From the NCBI GenBank assembly GCA_046706145.1, contig JBJKPP010000208.1, positions 1-6,641 of the forward strand: a stretch of 6,641 nucleotides of DNA, given 5' to 3'. The position numbers and the translations under genes were made by a program. Shown here piece after piece: positions 1 to 6,641 of the stretch (its first letter is position 1; each line of letters starts with the position of its first letter). The DNA comes from JBJKPP01 sp046706145 (lineage in GTDB: Bacteria; Bacteroidota; Ignavibacteria; Ignavibacteriales; Ignavibacteriaceae). The notes under the pieces were generated by a model. That model was not told where the DNA came from, made no database searches, and saw only the letters and a program-made list of their open reading frames with translations.

Positions 1-1214
1 AAAGATTCTTTTTCTATTCCGGTGGGGATACTCACAAATTTGTAGATGCTATCTCCAAGTGTACACACATATAGATTATTATTATTGTCTTCGCCAAAGG
101 CAGAGATATTAGCTGGCGCCTTAAACAAGAATTGATTATTAACGGAATCTCCTTGTAACTGAAACGCCCAAATGTTGTCGGAACAGTAATCACCATAAAT
201 ATATTTTCCATACAGCTCTGGTATGGTTGAGCCTCTGTAAACAAAACCACCAATTATAGCACAATTCCCATTTTGATGATTGTACTCCCAAATGGGGATC
301 TTTAAGCCTGTGGTATCACAATTTGAGGCAGGATTATAACAGTGGTCGCCTTCCATTATGTTCCAGCCGTAATTCCCGCCGCTTGTTATAGTATCAATCT
401 CTTCCCAATTGTTTTGTCCAACATCAGCACACCATAATTTTCCTGTGACAGAATCAAAGCTGAAGCGCCATGGATTTCTTAACCCGTAAGCAAATATTTC
501 CTCTTTATATCCGTTTGTATTTCCATAAAAAGGATTTGATGGAGGAATAGAGTAATTTAAATTTCCTTGTGTTGAATCAACATTAATTCTCAGAATTTTC
601 CCAAGAAATGTTTGTAGATTTTGGCCGTTGCCATAGGGATCTCCACCGCTGCCGCCATCTCCCAAACCTATATATAGATAACCATCCGGACCAAAAACTA
701 ATTTTCCGCCATTGTGATTTTGAAAAGGTTCATCTTGTTCCAGCAAAATTAATTCGCTGCTAGGATCAGCGGAGTCGGGATTTGTGGCGCTTACTTTAAA
801 TCTTGCCAACACACTTCTAAGTGTATCCGGCGCTGTATAATAAACATAAAAATACCCGTTGTTTTTATAATTCGGATCGAATGTTAGACCCAGTAATCCG
901 AGTTCCCCGCCGCTAATTATTTTTTGGCGTAAGTCTAAAAATGTTTTATCTGAAGTTACGGAAGGATCGTTAGGTAGTACTTCGATTAATCCTGGCTGTT
1001 CAACTATAAAAATTCTGTTGGTTCCATCGTTAGGGCTCTCAAAATCAACTGGTGAGTCAAATGATAAATTGGGGAAAGCCTTTACCAGTTTTACCTGGGA
1101 AAACATCTTACCGGAAAAAAGTAGAAATAAAATTAGAATTGAATATTGCTCTAAGCCAATAAATTTATGGTTTGCGTGTTTTCCGTTTAATTTGTTTTTT
1201 CTTTTTTTGTTCAC
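1..1214 (-). CDS. Secreted PQQ-type glucose/sorbosone dehydrogenase-like protein (3' end outside window)
   Basis: This is a six-bladed beta-propeller of the soluble glucose/sorbosone dehydrogenase (GSDH) family, expected to oxidise sugars or related alcohols with PQQ outside the cytoplasm. The frame is open for 404 codons and runs off the left edge. Hallmarks in order are NRIFIVEQPG (about residue 65), GLLGLTFDP, NHNGGKLVFGPDGYLYIGLG with the likely catalytic His167, GKILRIN, AYGLRNPWRF with Arg246-Asn247, ADVGQNNWEEID, GGNYGWNIMEG, and GGFVYRG with Arg327. These match the family positions of the catalytic His and the PQQ-contacting Arg. A signal peptide is visible: a basic n-region at residues 3-17, a hydrophobic core ILILFLLF at 26-33, and likely cleavage near FSQ (38-40). 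The only conventional start that keeps this signal is GTG at 1214; the first in-frame ATG, at 1106, would remove it. There is no Shine-Dalgarno, so translation is probably coupled to the overlapping upstream gene. The visible end, IPTGIEKES, looks like a linker after the propeller. The substrate cannot be assigned. Confidence 0.9.
   Translation of the reverse strand, partial: MNKKRKNKLNGKHANHKFIGLEQYSILILFLLFSGKMFSQVKLVKAFPNLSFDSPVDFESPNDGTNRIFIVEQPGLIEVLPNDPSVTSDKTFLDLRQKIISGGELGLLGLTFDPNYKNNGYFYVYYTAPDTLRSVLARFKVSATNPDSADPSSELILLEQDEPFQNHNGGKLVFGPDGYLYIGLGDGGSGGDPYGNGQNLQTFLGKILRINVDSTQGNLNYSIPPSNPFYGNTNGYKEEIFAYGLRNPWRFSFDSVTGKLWCADVGQNNWEEIDTITSGGNYGWNIMEGDHCYNPASNCDTTGLKIPIWEYNHQNGNCAIIGGFVYRGSTIPELYGKYIYGDYCSDNIWAFQLQGDSVNNQFLFKAPANISAFGEDNNNNLYVCTLGDSIYKFVSIPTGIEKES
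1165..1214 (-). other. 50-bp overlap of the GH13 and GSDH genes, coding in two frames
   Basis: The last 16 codons and stop of the GH13 gene are read again, in another frame, as the first codons of the dehydrogenase. One frame gives the Lys/Arg-rich GH13 tail (KKKKQIKRKTRKP). The other gives the basic n-region of the signal peptide (NKKRKNKLNGKHANHK). An in-frame TAA at 1226-1224 limits how far upstream the dehydrogenase could start. The overlap implies one mRNA and translational coupling. It rests on the GTG at 1214 being the true start, which is the only conventional start that retains the signal peptide. Confidence 0.65.
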
Positions 1215-4200
1215 TTGACATCTTTACAGTGCTATTGCTAATAATTTCCTTAAGATTATTTTCTTTGTATTCCGCTTGTGTAGAGGCATCTTTTAATGTA
1301 GAAAAATAATTATTCAAAACCTTAATCCTAGCTCTGAATTCGCGGGAAGTGATATCTTTTTCATTCTCCAAAGAGGATTTTACATAATTAAGGAGTAGTA
1401 TAGTGAACAGCCAATCCAACGTCAATTCAAAATTTTCTTTATTAAAGTAAGCAACTCCGTTAAAGTAATTTAATCCCAGAAATTCGGAGGAGATTTTTTC
1501 ATCGAATAACGAGAAGATAAAGTCATCAACTAACTTTTTGTTAAATTTTTCTGATTTCTTACTCTTTATTTTTTCAAAAGGATTTAATTTCCAGAAATCC
1601 AGATTATCGTGATAACTTAAAAAATTAAGAAGATTTATTTCGTTAAAAATAAGATTTTGTGGATGTTTTAATTCGTTCAGTATCTCATATAATGGTTTAT
1701 TTAGTCTCAATAGAGAAAATTCGGAATGATGACCTAAAGAAGTAAGAACATTATTCAATGTAAATAAAGGAAGGCAGAGTTCATTACTATATCTGTCTTT
1801 AGATTTATCAGAACTCATAATATCTTTCGCAGCAACTTTTAACCAGATAGGGCAATTTTTTTTCTTCAATTCTTCGTTCAGTAATTGACCCAATTTGAAA
1901 TATGATGTTATGACTTTACCTAATTCATCGGAAGTTTTATCGATTTTAATTTCGATTTTCTTATTAGAACCAACTGCCCACAAAATTTTCTTAAAGTTGT
2001 TTATGAACCTGGTACTATTTCCTTCTATTGATTTGAAAATGATAAAATCAGATATGTTAACTTTACTAAGAGCTTCTTTTAATGAATCGTGAATAGGAAT
2101 TAAATTCATTTCTATAAATGCCTGCTCTACGGAAGGAACGCCATTGTTTCCTATTGTTCTGTAAAGCCTATCATAACTTCCGTCGGAATCGAAAATTTCC
2201 TTAAAATCTAGAAAAATTTTGTATTGATAACCTTTCAAAGAAAAATACATTCCATGATCGTGTACGTCGGAACCTTTTATAAGGTGTTCCAGATTTGTTT
2301 TGTGCTCTCTGTATGAATAGAAGTAGTGATAATCAGATTTGAATTCTAATGCTGAGGCTAATTTTTTGTTTCCCAGGTTTCCATGTAAATTTTTTTGGTT
2401 GGAATAATCGATTGTGCCGCTGCATTCATAATAAGAATTGTTGTAAATGATTAAAGCTTTTTCAAATTCAGTCCTGTTTGAAAAAGCGAAAACATTCTCA
2501 TTAAGGTTGCCGTTGTTCTCAAAGAAATCATATAGTTCAAAATTTTCTACTTGGCTAAATAAATATCTTTTTTGCATAAGTGGAAATACATCGTACTTAT
2601 GTCTCGCAATTAAATTCTCGTCTGCATATTCGTTATAATATGAACGTTTATATTCATGTCCATATTTTTCTGAAAGTCCTTCCACTTGACCATGAGCAAA
2701 CATTGGTAATCCGGGTAAAGTAACCATCAAAACAGCAATTCCAAAATATTTATCGCCTTTACCAAATTGGTTAACTGCCGTTTCTTCATCAGGGTTACTC
2801 ATAAAATTGACATATCTTTTCAATATCTCGGGATTAAATTCCAAAGTATTCCGAATCAATTCTCTGTATTTATTATTTTCTTCTTTCATTAGCATGTGCA
2901 TAAAAGCACTATTGTAAACACGGTGCATCCCAAGGGTTCTAACAAAGAAACCTTCCATCAGCCAGAATGCTTCTGCGAGCAGTAAAGTGTTTGGCAATTC
3001 CCTGTTTATTCTATCCACAACTTCTCGCCAGAATTCGTTTGGCATTGCATTATCGAATTCAGACCGTGTCATAGAATAATCAGACCTGGACGGGATTGCG
3101 CCGCCGGTGCCTGGCTGAGGAAACCACAGTCGTTGATAATGTTTTTTTGTTAGAGTCATCGCCGCATCTAATCTTATTATGGATGTTTTCCGTGCGACAT
3201 GCATAATCGTCAGTATTAAAGCTTCTCTTACTTCTGGATTAAGCAAGTCTAACTGAGCAGTATCGTTCCATGGCATGTGTGTACCGTCGTTTCCATGGTA
3301 AATATATTTTACATCGCCTGTATATGAGTCTCTTCTTTGAAAGACAACCGCTGCATCTTCTTTGCTGTAATATTTATCTTCAATTCTTACTTCAACTCGT
3401 TGGTCATCGGAGAGATTTGGACCATAAAATGTGTAGTTTGGAAATGGTGGATGGTCAGATTGAATAAAGTAATGCGGTTTTTCAGTCACCCATTTTGAGA
3501 AAATTCCGGTATGATTTGGGACCATATCACTTGCTAATCTGATGCCTCGCTGCCATGCTCGTTCTTTTAAGTTTTCAAAAGCTTGTTCACCTCCAAGATC
3601 ATAGGCAATGATATAATCATAAAGTGAATAAGCGGAAGAAACTGCATCTATATTTCCCATTAAATGTTTTACTTTTTTTGAGGCGCTGCTTCGTTCCCAT
3701 ATCCCAATTAACCAAAGTGCATTGAAATTCCAGCTTGCAAGTAAGTCCAATTCTTCGTTTGGAATCTGATCAAGACGCCGAATTTCTCTTTGATATTTTT
3801 TTGAAAGCTGGTCTAGCCAGACGTAAGCGTTCTTCGCAATCATTACAACTTTCGGCATCCAATCAATATCTTGGGTAAAATTTTCGATTTCCGAATAGTA
3901 TAAATTCCTTTCATCCTCGGAAAGTTCTCTTCCTGCTTTCAATTTATTTCTTATACTATCAAAATCATACTGAGGAACCGGGGGAGTGGCTTTGTTAAAT
4001 CCGAATTGCATAAAAAGTTTTTGGTCTTCACTTATCAAGTCTTTCCCTTGCAGTAATCTTTTGTGGAATTTGTCATAAATATAGATTTTCCAATTCCGGA
4101 TTATGTAATCTAATTGTCCTTCAAGGCTGAACGGGCTATTGACTATCGGCTTTTTTAAGAATTCTAATAAAGAAATGTTTTCATTCCCAAATGGTTTTTC

Positions 4201-4773
4201 CGTCCTGAAAAATTGTTCTAATTCATCTAGTACCCTAACATATTTTGTAGTCTCAAAAAGCTTTTTATCGGAGAACAATTCTTCAAACATATTGGCTGCC
4301 GTATTTGCATTCTCGAGATAAAGTAAAAGTAATTCTTCAAGCAATATTTCTTTATTTGATACCCCTTCGGTTGAGCCTGCCAAAAATTCTTCTTCTGATT
4401 GTTCTTTTTGATAAACGCTCAAAGGTGGAAATTCTTTCACATATTCGAACAAAAGTTTTTGTATATCATCGTTGTTAAATTTACCTGAAAGTGCTTTTAA
4501 GGCTTTATTGAGTACATTCGGATTTGTCGTTTGGTACTGTCTTATTAAGAAATGATTAATTTCATGCAGAAGACAAAGAGCGTTAAGTTGTCCAGATGTA
4601 ACCAGCTTATCAAATTTATTGTTCTTTTTTCTTTGTTCGTTAATCTTATTACTTAAAACTCTTGCCTGGCTGGAGTCGGAAATTATGATGTTACCCATAA
4701 GAGAATAAACATTCTTATCAAAATTGAGCTTATCTCTTGCTTCCCTAGAAATGTGAAAATTGTATTTAATCAT
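1165..4773 (-). CDS. Large multidomain GH13 (alpha-amylase superfamily) glycoside hydrolase or transglycosylase
   Basis: This complete 1202-residue protein has no signal peptide or membrane segment and is probably cytoplasmic, acting on alpha-glucans or alpha-glucosides. Residues 1-340 form a mostly helical N-terminal extension. Residues about 345-715 form the GH13 barrel: region I is DMVPNH (416-421), region II is IIRLDAAMT with nucleophile Asp536, region III is LLLAEAF with acid/base Glu601, and region IV is FMSNPDEE with Asp662. The Asp-Glu-Asp triad is therefore intact. However, region IV has Pro661 where GH13 enzymes normally have His, and region II lacks the usual Lys-His after the nucleophile. 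LPGLPMFAHGQVEG (686-699) fits the beta-8 strand. A beta-rich domain follows (about 745-860), then a helical tail to 1188 and a basic end (1190-1202, 9 of 13 residues Lys/Arg). From memory, the whole architecture matches an uncharacterised family of about 1100-1200 residues. The ATG at 4773 has no Shine-Dalgarno and no upstream in-frame start, and the N-terminal residues fit that family. The exact reaction is unknown. Confidence 0.93.
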   Translation of the reverse strand: MIKYNFHISREARDKLNFDKNVYSLMGNIIISDSSQARVLSNKINEQRKKNNKFDKLVTSGQLNALCLLHEINHFLIRQYQTTNPNVLNKALKALSGKFNNDDIQKLLFEYVKEFPPLSVYQKEQSEEEFLAGSTEGVSNKEILLEELLLLYLENANTAANMFEELFSDKKLFETTKYVRVLDELEQFFRTEKPFGNENISLLEFLKKPIVNSPFSLEGQLDYIIRNWKIYIYDKFHKRLLQGKDLISEDQKLFMQFGFNKATPPVPQYDFDSIRNKLKAGRELSEDERNLYYSEIENFTQDIDWMPKVVMIAKNAYVWLDQLSKKYQREIRRLDQIPNEELDLLASWNFNALWLIGIWERSSASKKVKHLMGNIDAVSSAYSLYDYIIAYDLGGEQAFENLKERAWQRGIRLASDMVPNHTGIFSKWVTEKPHYFIQSDHPPFPNYTFYGPNLSDDQRVEVRIEDKYYSKEDAAVVFQRRDSYTGDVKYIYHGNDGTHMPWNDTAQLDLLNPEVREALILTIMHVARKTSIIRLDAAMTLTKKHYQRLWFPQPGTGGAIPSRSDYSMTRSEFDNAMPNEFWREVVDRINRELPNTLLLAEAFWLMEGFFVRTLGMHRVYNSAFMHMLMKEENNKYRELIRNTLEFNPEILKRYVNFMSNPDEETAVNQFGKGDKYFGIAVLMVTLPGLPMFAHGQVEGLSEKYGHEYKRSYYNEYADENLIARHKYDVFPLMQKRYLFSQVENFELYDFFENNGNLNENVFAFSNRTEFEKALIIYNNSYYECSGTIDYSNQKNLHGNLGNKKLASALEFKSDYHYFYSYREHKTNLEHLIKGSDVHDHGMYFSLKGYQYKIFLDFKEIFDSDGSYDRLYRTIGNNGVPSVEQAFIEMNLIPIHDSLKEALSKVNISDFIIFKSIEGNSTRFINNFKKILWAVGSNKKIEIKIDKTSDELGKVITSYFKLGQLLNEELKKKNCPIWLKVAAKDIMSSDKSKDRYSNELCLPLFTLNNVLTSLGHHSEFSLLRLNKPLYEILNELKHPQNLIFNEINLLNFLSYHDNLDFWKLNPFEKIKSKKSEKFNKKLVDDFIFSLFDEKISSEFLGLNYFNGVAYFNKENFELTLDWLFTILLLNYVKSSLENEKDITSREFRARIKVLNNYFSTLKDASTQAEYKENNLKEIISNSTVKMSSEQKKKKQIKRKTRKP

Positions 4774-4796
4774 TATAAAAAGTAGTTTTTTTAGAA

Positions 4797-4830
4797 TTTT
4801 TATAGCATTATAATAAGATAATTATAAAAA
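4797..4830. repeat. A/T-rich imperfect inverted repeat upstream of the GH13 gene
   Basis: TTTTTATA (4797-4804) pairs with TATAAAAA (4823-4830), and the inner ATTAT (4807-4811) pairs with ATAAT (4818-4822). This leaves a two-base GC bulge and a six-base loop. All 13 pairs are A-T, so the stem is weak and could arise by chance in such AT-rich DNA. It begins 23 bp upstream of the GH13 start codon and overlaps the candidate -10 element. It could be an operator, a leader hairpin or background. Confidence 0.3.
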
Positions 4831-4849
4831 AGGTTAATATTAAATCAAA
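4821..4849 (-). promoter_or_regulatory. Candidate promoter for the GH13-GSDH operon
   Basis: On the minus strand TTTG (4849-4846) lies 19 bases before TATAAT (4826-4821), a spacing that fits the -33/-7 layout of Bacteroidota promoters, although the downstream box is TATAATTA rather than TAnnTTTG. A second TATAAT lies at 4812-4807 but has no convincing upstream partner. Such boxes are common by chance in AT-rich spacers, so this is tentative. Confidence 0.25.
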
Positions 4850-4859
4850 GTGCAGCATA

Positions 4860-4871
4860 AAAGTAGGTGAT
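4860..4871 (+). promoter_or_regulatory. Near-consensus Shine-Dalgarno sequence before a tiny ORF
   Basis: AAAGTAGGTGAT differs at one base from AAAGGAGGTGAT, the complement of the usual 16S rRNA 3' end. Eight bases separate it from ATG at 4880, slightly longer than ideal. The three main genes here show no Shine-Dalgarno, so this match stands out. It may still be coincidence. Confidence 0.25.
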
Positions 4872-4879
4872 TGAAATCT

Positions 4880-4966
4880 ATGATGAAATTTTGTGGCTTT
4901 ATTAAACAAATGACAATAAGTTGGGATTTTCGACTTTCTAAATTAATGAAGTTCGTTGTTATTTGA
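4880..4966 (+). CDS. Possible 28-residue small protein or leader peptide
   Basis: Two consecutive ATG codons (4880 and 4883) open a frame of 28 codons that ends in TGA at 4964-4966. The peptide begins MMKFCGFIKQM and ends KLMKFVVI. It is basic and moderately hydrophobic, and I recognise no family. The only support is the near-consensus Shine-Dalgarno just upstream and its place in front of mutS in the same direction. An ORF this short is expected by chance, so this is a candidate only. It could equally be untranslated spacer. Confidence 0.15.
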   Translation: MMKFCGFIKQMTISWDFRLSKLMKFVVI

Positions 4967-5020
4967 CGAAAAGAAGCAGAAATCTTTACTGTTTGACCGT
5001 GAACGTATATTTCAGTTCAA

Positions 5021-5051
5021 TTGATATTGTTTCTTTATTGAGGTATTTTTG
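5021..5051 (+). promoter_or_regulatory. Candidate mutS promoter
   Basis: TTGATA (5021-5026) is followed after 17 bases by TATTTT (5044-5049), an acceptable sigma-70-type layout. The same site also fits the Bacteroidota pattern, with TTG at 5021 and TATTTTTG (TAnnTTTG, 5044-5051) separated by 20 bases. Transcription would start near 5057, giving a leader of roughly 20 bases before the mutS ATG. No Shine-Dalgarno would lie in that leader. Confidence 0.5.
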
Positions 5052-5076
5052 AGGCAAATAAAGTGAATTGGAATCT

Positions 5077-6641
5077 ATGCAGCAAACGCCATTAATGGCT
5101 CAATACTACAAGATTAAAAAGGCAAATCCGGACACAATTCTGCTTTTTAGAGTAGGTGATTTTTTTGAAACTTTTGATGAAGATGCTAAAACTGCGTCAA
5201 AAGTTCTAGGGATAACACTAACAAAAAGGGCAAATGGAGCCGCTGGTGATGTACCTCTTGCCGGTTTTCCTCATCATGCGATTGATACTTATCTTCCAAA
5301 GCTTGTTCGTTCGGGTTACCGGGTTGCTGTGTGTGAGCAGATGGAAAACCCAAAATTTGCCAGGGGAGTTGTTAAAAGAGATGTAATCGAAGTAATTACT
5401 CCCGGAGTTGCTTTTTCCGATAAACTTCTAGACCATAAAAAGAATAATTACTTAATGGGAATTTGTATAAAACCCGGTTCCCAATCCGGCGGAGGGGAAG
5501 TTGCGGGTATAGCATTTTGTGATATTTCAACAGGCGAGTTTTATACTTTTGAAATCAGAGCTGAACTTTTATCCCAGCAGATTGAATCTATTTCCCCTTC
5601 GGAAATTTTGGTTCAGAAAAAGGATAGAGAAAATATTACACAGCTTGTCCATAAAGTCAATTCTTCAATAAAAATTACAAAGATAGATGATTGGGTTTTC
5701 AATTTTGATTATGCAAAAGAAGTTTTGATAATGCAGTTTAAGACAGTGACTTTGAAAGGTTTTGGAATAGAAGATTTTTATGCTGGAATAATTGCTAGCG
5801 GCGTTGTACTGAATTATCTGCAAGAGACCCAGAAGGCAAATCTTTCTCATCTTAATAAAATTTCGGCATATAATTATTCTGATTTTATGGCTCTCGATTA
5901 TGCCACAAAAAGAAATTTGGAAATAACCTTTAGTATGCAAGACGGTGGAAGAGAAGGTTCTTTGATTTCAATTCTTGATAAGACAGAAACATCGATGGGG
6001 GGGAGGCTGCTCAAGAAATGGATTTCTGCACCGCTTAAGAAATTAGATTTGATTCTGAAAAGGCAGGAAAGTGTAGAAGAGCTTTTTCAGCAGAAAGATT
6101 TAAGAAAAAGTTTGAAAGAAATTCTAAGGGAAATCGGAGACCTTGAGAGACTCATCTCGAAAGTTTGTACAGGTAGAGCTAACCCACGAGAAATAATAAG
6201 TATTAAAACTTCGCTTGCGAAAATACCGTATATAAAAGGTCTTTTAGAAAATGCCAAATCAAATACCATCAAAACCTTAAACGAGAAACTTAATCCGCTT
6301 GAGAATATTGTTGAAAAAATTCAGAATGCCTTGGTTGATTCACCTCCGTTAAACATTGCGGACGGAGGAGTAATAAAAAATGGTTATAGTGCAGAATTGG
6401 ATGAACTAAGAGATGTTTCCTTACATGGAAAAGATTGGATTGCAAATCTTCAAAGAACAGAAAGAGAAAAAACAAATATTTCATCGTTAAAAGTCAATTT
6501 TAATAAGGTGTTTGGTTACTATATTGAAGTTTCGAATTCGCATAAAGAAAAGGTTCCTGATACCTACATTAGAAAACAAACCTTGGTTAATTCTGAAAGA
6601 TACATTACACCTGAGTTAAAAGCATACGAAGAGAAAATTCT
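5077..6641 (+). CDS. mutS: DNA mismatch repair protein MutS (3' end outside window)
   Basis: MutS recognises base mismatches and small loops in newly replicated DNA and starts methyl-independent or MutL-dependent repair. The first 521 codons are present, and the ATPase domain, expected from about residue 540 to 860, lies beyond the right edge. The N-terminus (MQQTPLMAQYYKIKKANPDT) is typical. The mismatch-reading Phe-x-Glu motif is intact as VGDFFETF with Phe29 and Glu31. PLAGFPHHAIDTYLPKLV and VAVCEQMENP complete domain I (to about 115). The connector domain (about 120-255) includes ISTGEFYTF. The lever/core contains LDYATKRNLE (273-282) and TSMGGRLLKKW (305-315). The clamp (about 430-520) includes NKVFGYYIEVSNSH and YIRKQTLVNSERYITPELKAYEEK. 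ATG at 5077 is the start because conserved sequence begins there. There is no Shine-Dalgarno. The gene carries a T7 tract (5160-5166) and a G7 tract (5997-6003), and the frame is intact throughout the visible part. Confidence 0.97.
   Translation, partial: MQQTPLMAQYYKIKKANPDTILLFRVGDFFETFDEDAKTASKVLGITLTKRANGAAGDVPLAGFPHHAIDTYLPKLVRSGYRVAVCEQMENPKFARGVVKRDVIEVITPGVAFSDKLLDHKKNNYLMGICIKPGSQSGGGEVAGIAFCDISTGEFYTFEIRAELLSQQIESISPSEILVQKKDRENITQLVHKVNSSIKITKIDDWVFNFDYAKEVLIMQFKTVTLKGFGIEDFYAGIIASGVVLNYLQETQKANLSHLNKISAYNYSDFMALDYATKRNLEITFSMQDGGREGSLISILDKTETSMGGRLLKKWISAPLKKLDLILKRQESVEELFQQKDLRKSLKEILREIGDLERLISKVCTGRANPREIISIKTSLAKIPYIKGLLENAKSNTIKTLNEKLNPLENIVEKIQNALVDSPPLNIADGGVIKNGYSAELDELRDVSLHGKDWIANLQRTEREKTNISSLKVNFNKVFGYYIEVSNSHKEKVPDTYIRKQTLVNSERYITPELKAYEEKI

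Larger units (their letters stand above)
4774..5076. other. Divergent intergenic region between the GH13 gene and mutS
   Basis: This 303-bp AT-rich spacer separates the start codons of two divergently transcribed genes. It should hold the promoters for both. It contains an A/T-rich imperfect inverted repeat nearest the GH13 start, a strong Shine-Dalgarno match followed by a 28-codon ORF in the middle, a short 5-bp inverted repeat TTCGT/ACGAA (4952-4956 and 4966-4970), and a good promoter candidate nearest mutS. I see no tRNA, riboswitch or mobile-element trace. No terminator is expected between divergent genes. Confidence 0.85.

Noticed and set aside
32..253. 73-codon minus-strand ORF
   Set aside because: It lies in another frame of the dehydrogenase gene, whose conserved propeller motifs run through the same bases.
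1195..1208. T6-C-T7 tract resembling a terminator tail
   Set aside because: No GC-rich stem precedes it on either strand. It encodes the Lys-rich GH13 tail and overlaps the next gene, so it is coding.
1018..1218. 66-codon plus-strand ORF opposite the dehydrogenase start
   Set aside because: It lies antisense to well-supported coding sequence of both minus-strand genes and has no family resemblance. It is a shadow frame.
4552..4566. HEINH (residues 70-74 of the GH13 protein), an HExxH zinc-protease-like motif
   Set aside because: There is no third zinc ligand or protease fold context. The motif sits in a helical N-terminal extension of a GH13 protein, and from memory relatives often have Asp in the first position. 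It is most likely fortuitous.
4952..4970. TTCGT/ACGAA inverted repeat with a 9-base loop
   Set aside because: A 5-bp stem is expected by chance in a spacer this long, and it lies at no telling distance from a promoter.
5665..5940. 91-codon minus-strand ORF
   Set aside because: It is antisense to mutS, whose conserved frame continues without a break.
6290..6484. 64-codon minus-strand ORF rich in Leu and Phe
   Set aside because: It is antisense to the MutS core/clamp region. Its hydrophobic character comes from the complement of Lys/Glu-rich codons.

Overview
The window reads as a chromosomal segment of an AT-rich bacterium, most likely of the Bacteroidota/Ignavibacteria group. This is an inference from several signs: Asn/Lys/Ile/Phe-rich proteins, main genes without Shine-Dalgarno sequences, a Bacteroidota-style TAnnTTTG promoter element, a secreted protein whose visible end resembles the linker before a type IX secretion sorting domain, and a MutS of the type found in that group. 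No rRNA, tRNA, mobile element or CRISPR array is visible.

Layout. Positions 1-1214 (minus strand) hold a secreted PQQ-type glucose/sorbosone dehydrogenase-like protein, cut by the left edge and therefore missing its C-terminus. Positions 1165-4773 (minus) hold a complete 1202-residue cytoplasmic GH13 alpha-amylase-superfamily protein with long N- and C-terminal extensions. These two genes overlap by 50 bp and probably form one transcription unit. Positions 4774-5076 are a divergent AT-rich intergenic region with candidate promoters for both sides, an A/T-rich imperfect stem-loop and a very short ORF behind an unusually good Shine-Dalgarno match. Positions 5077-6641 (plus) hold the first 521 codons of mutS, cut by the right edge before the ATPase domain.

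How the genes relate. The GH13 protein and the dehydrogenase both suggest sugar or glucan metabolism, one inside the cell and one exported. The linkage is positional and no shared substrate can be read from sequence. MutS is a DNA mismatch-repair housekeeping gene, transcribed divergently and probably unrelated in function.

I see no convincing new multi-gene system. The points most worth a second look are the dual-coding gene overlap, the altered active-site motifs of the GH13 protein, the homopolymer tracts inside mutS, and the small ORF with a strong ribosome-binding site between the divergent genes.
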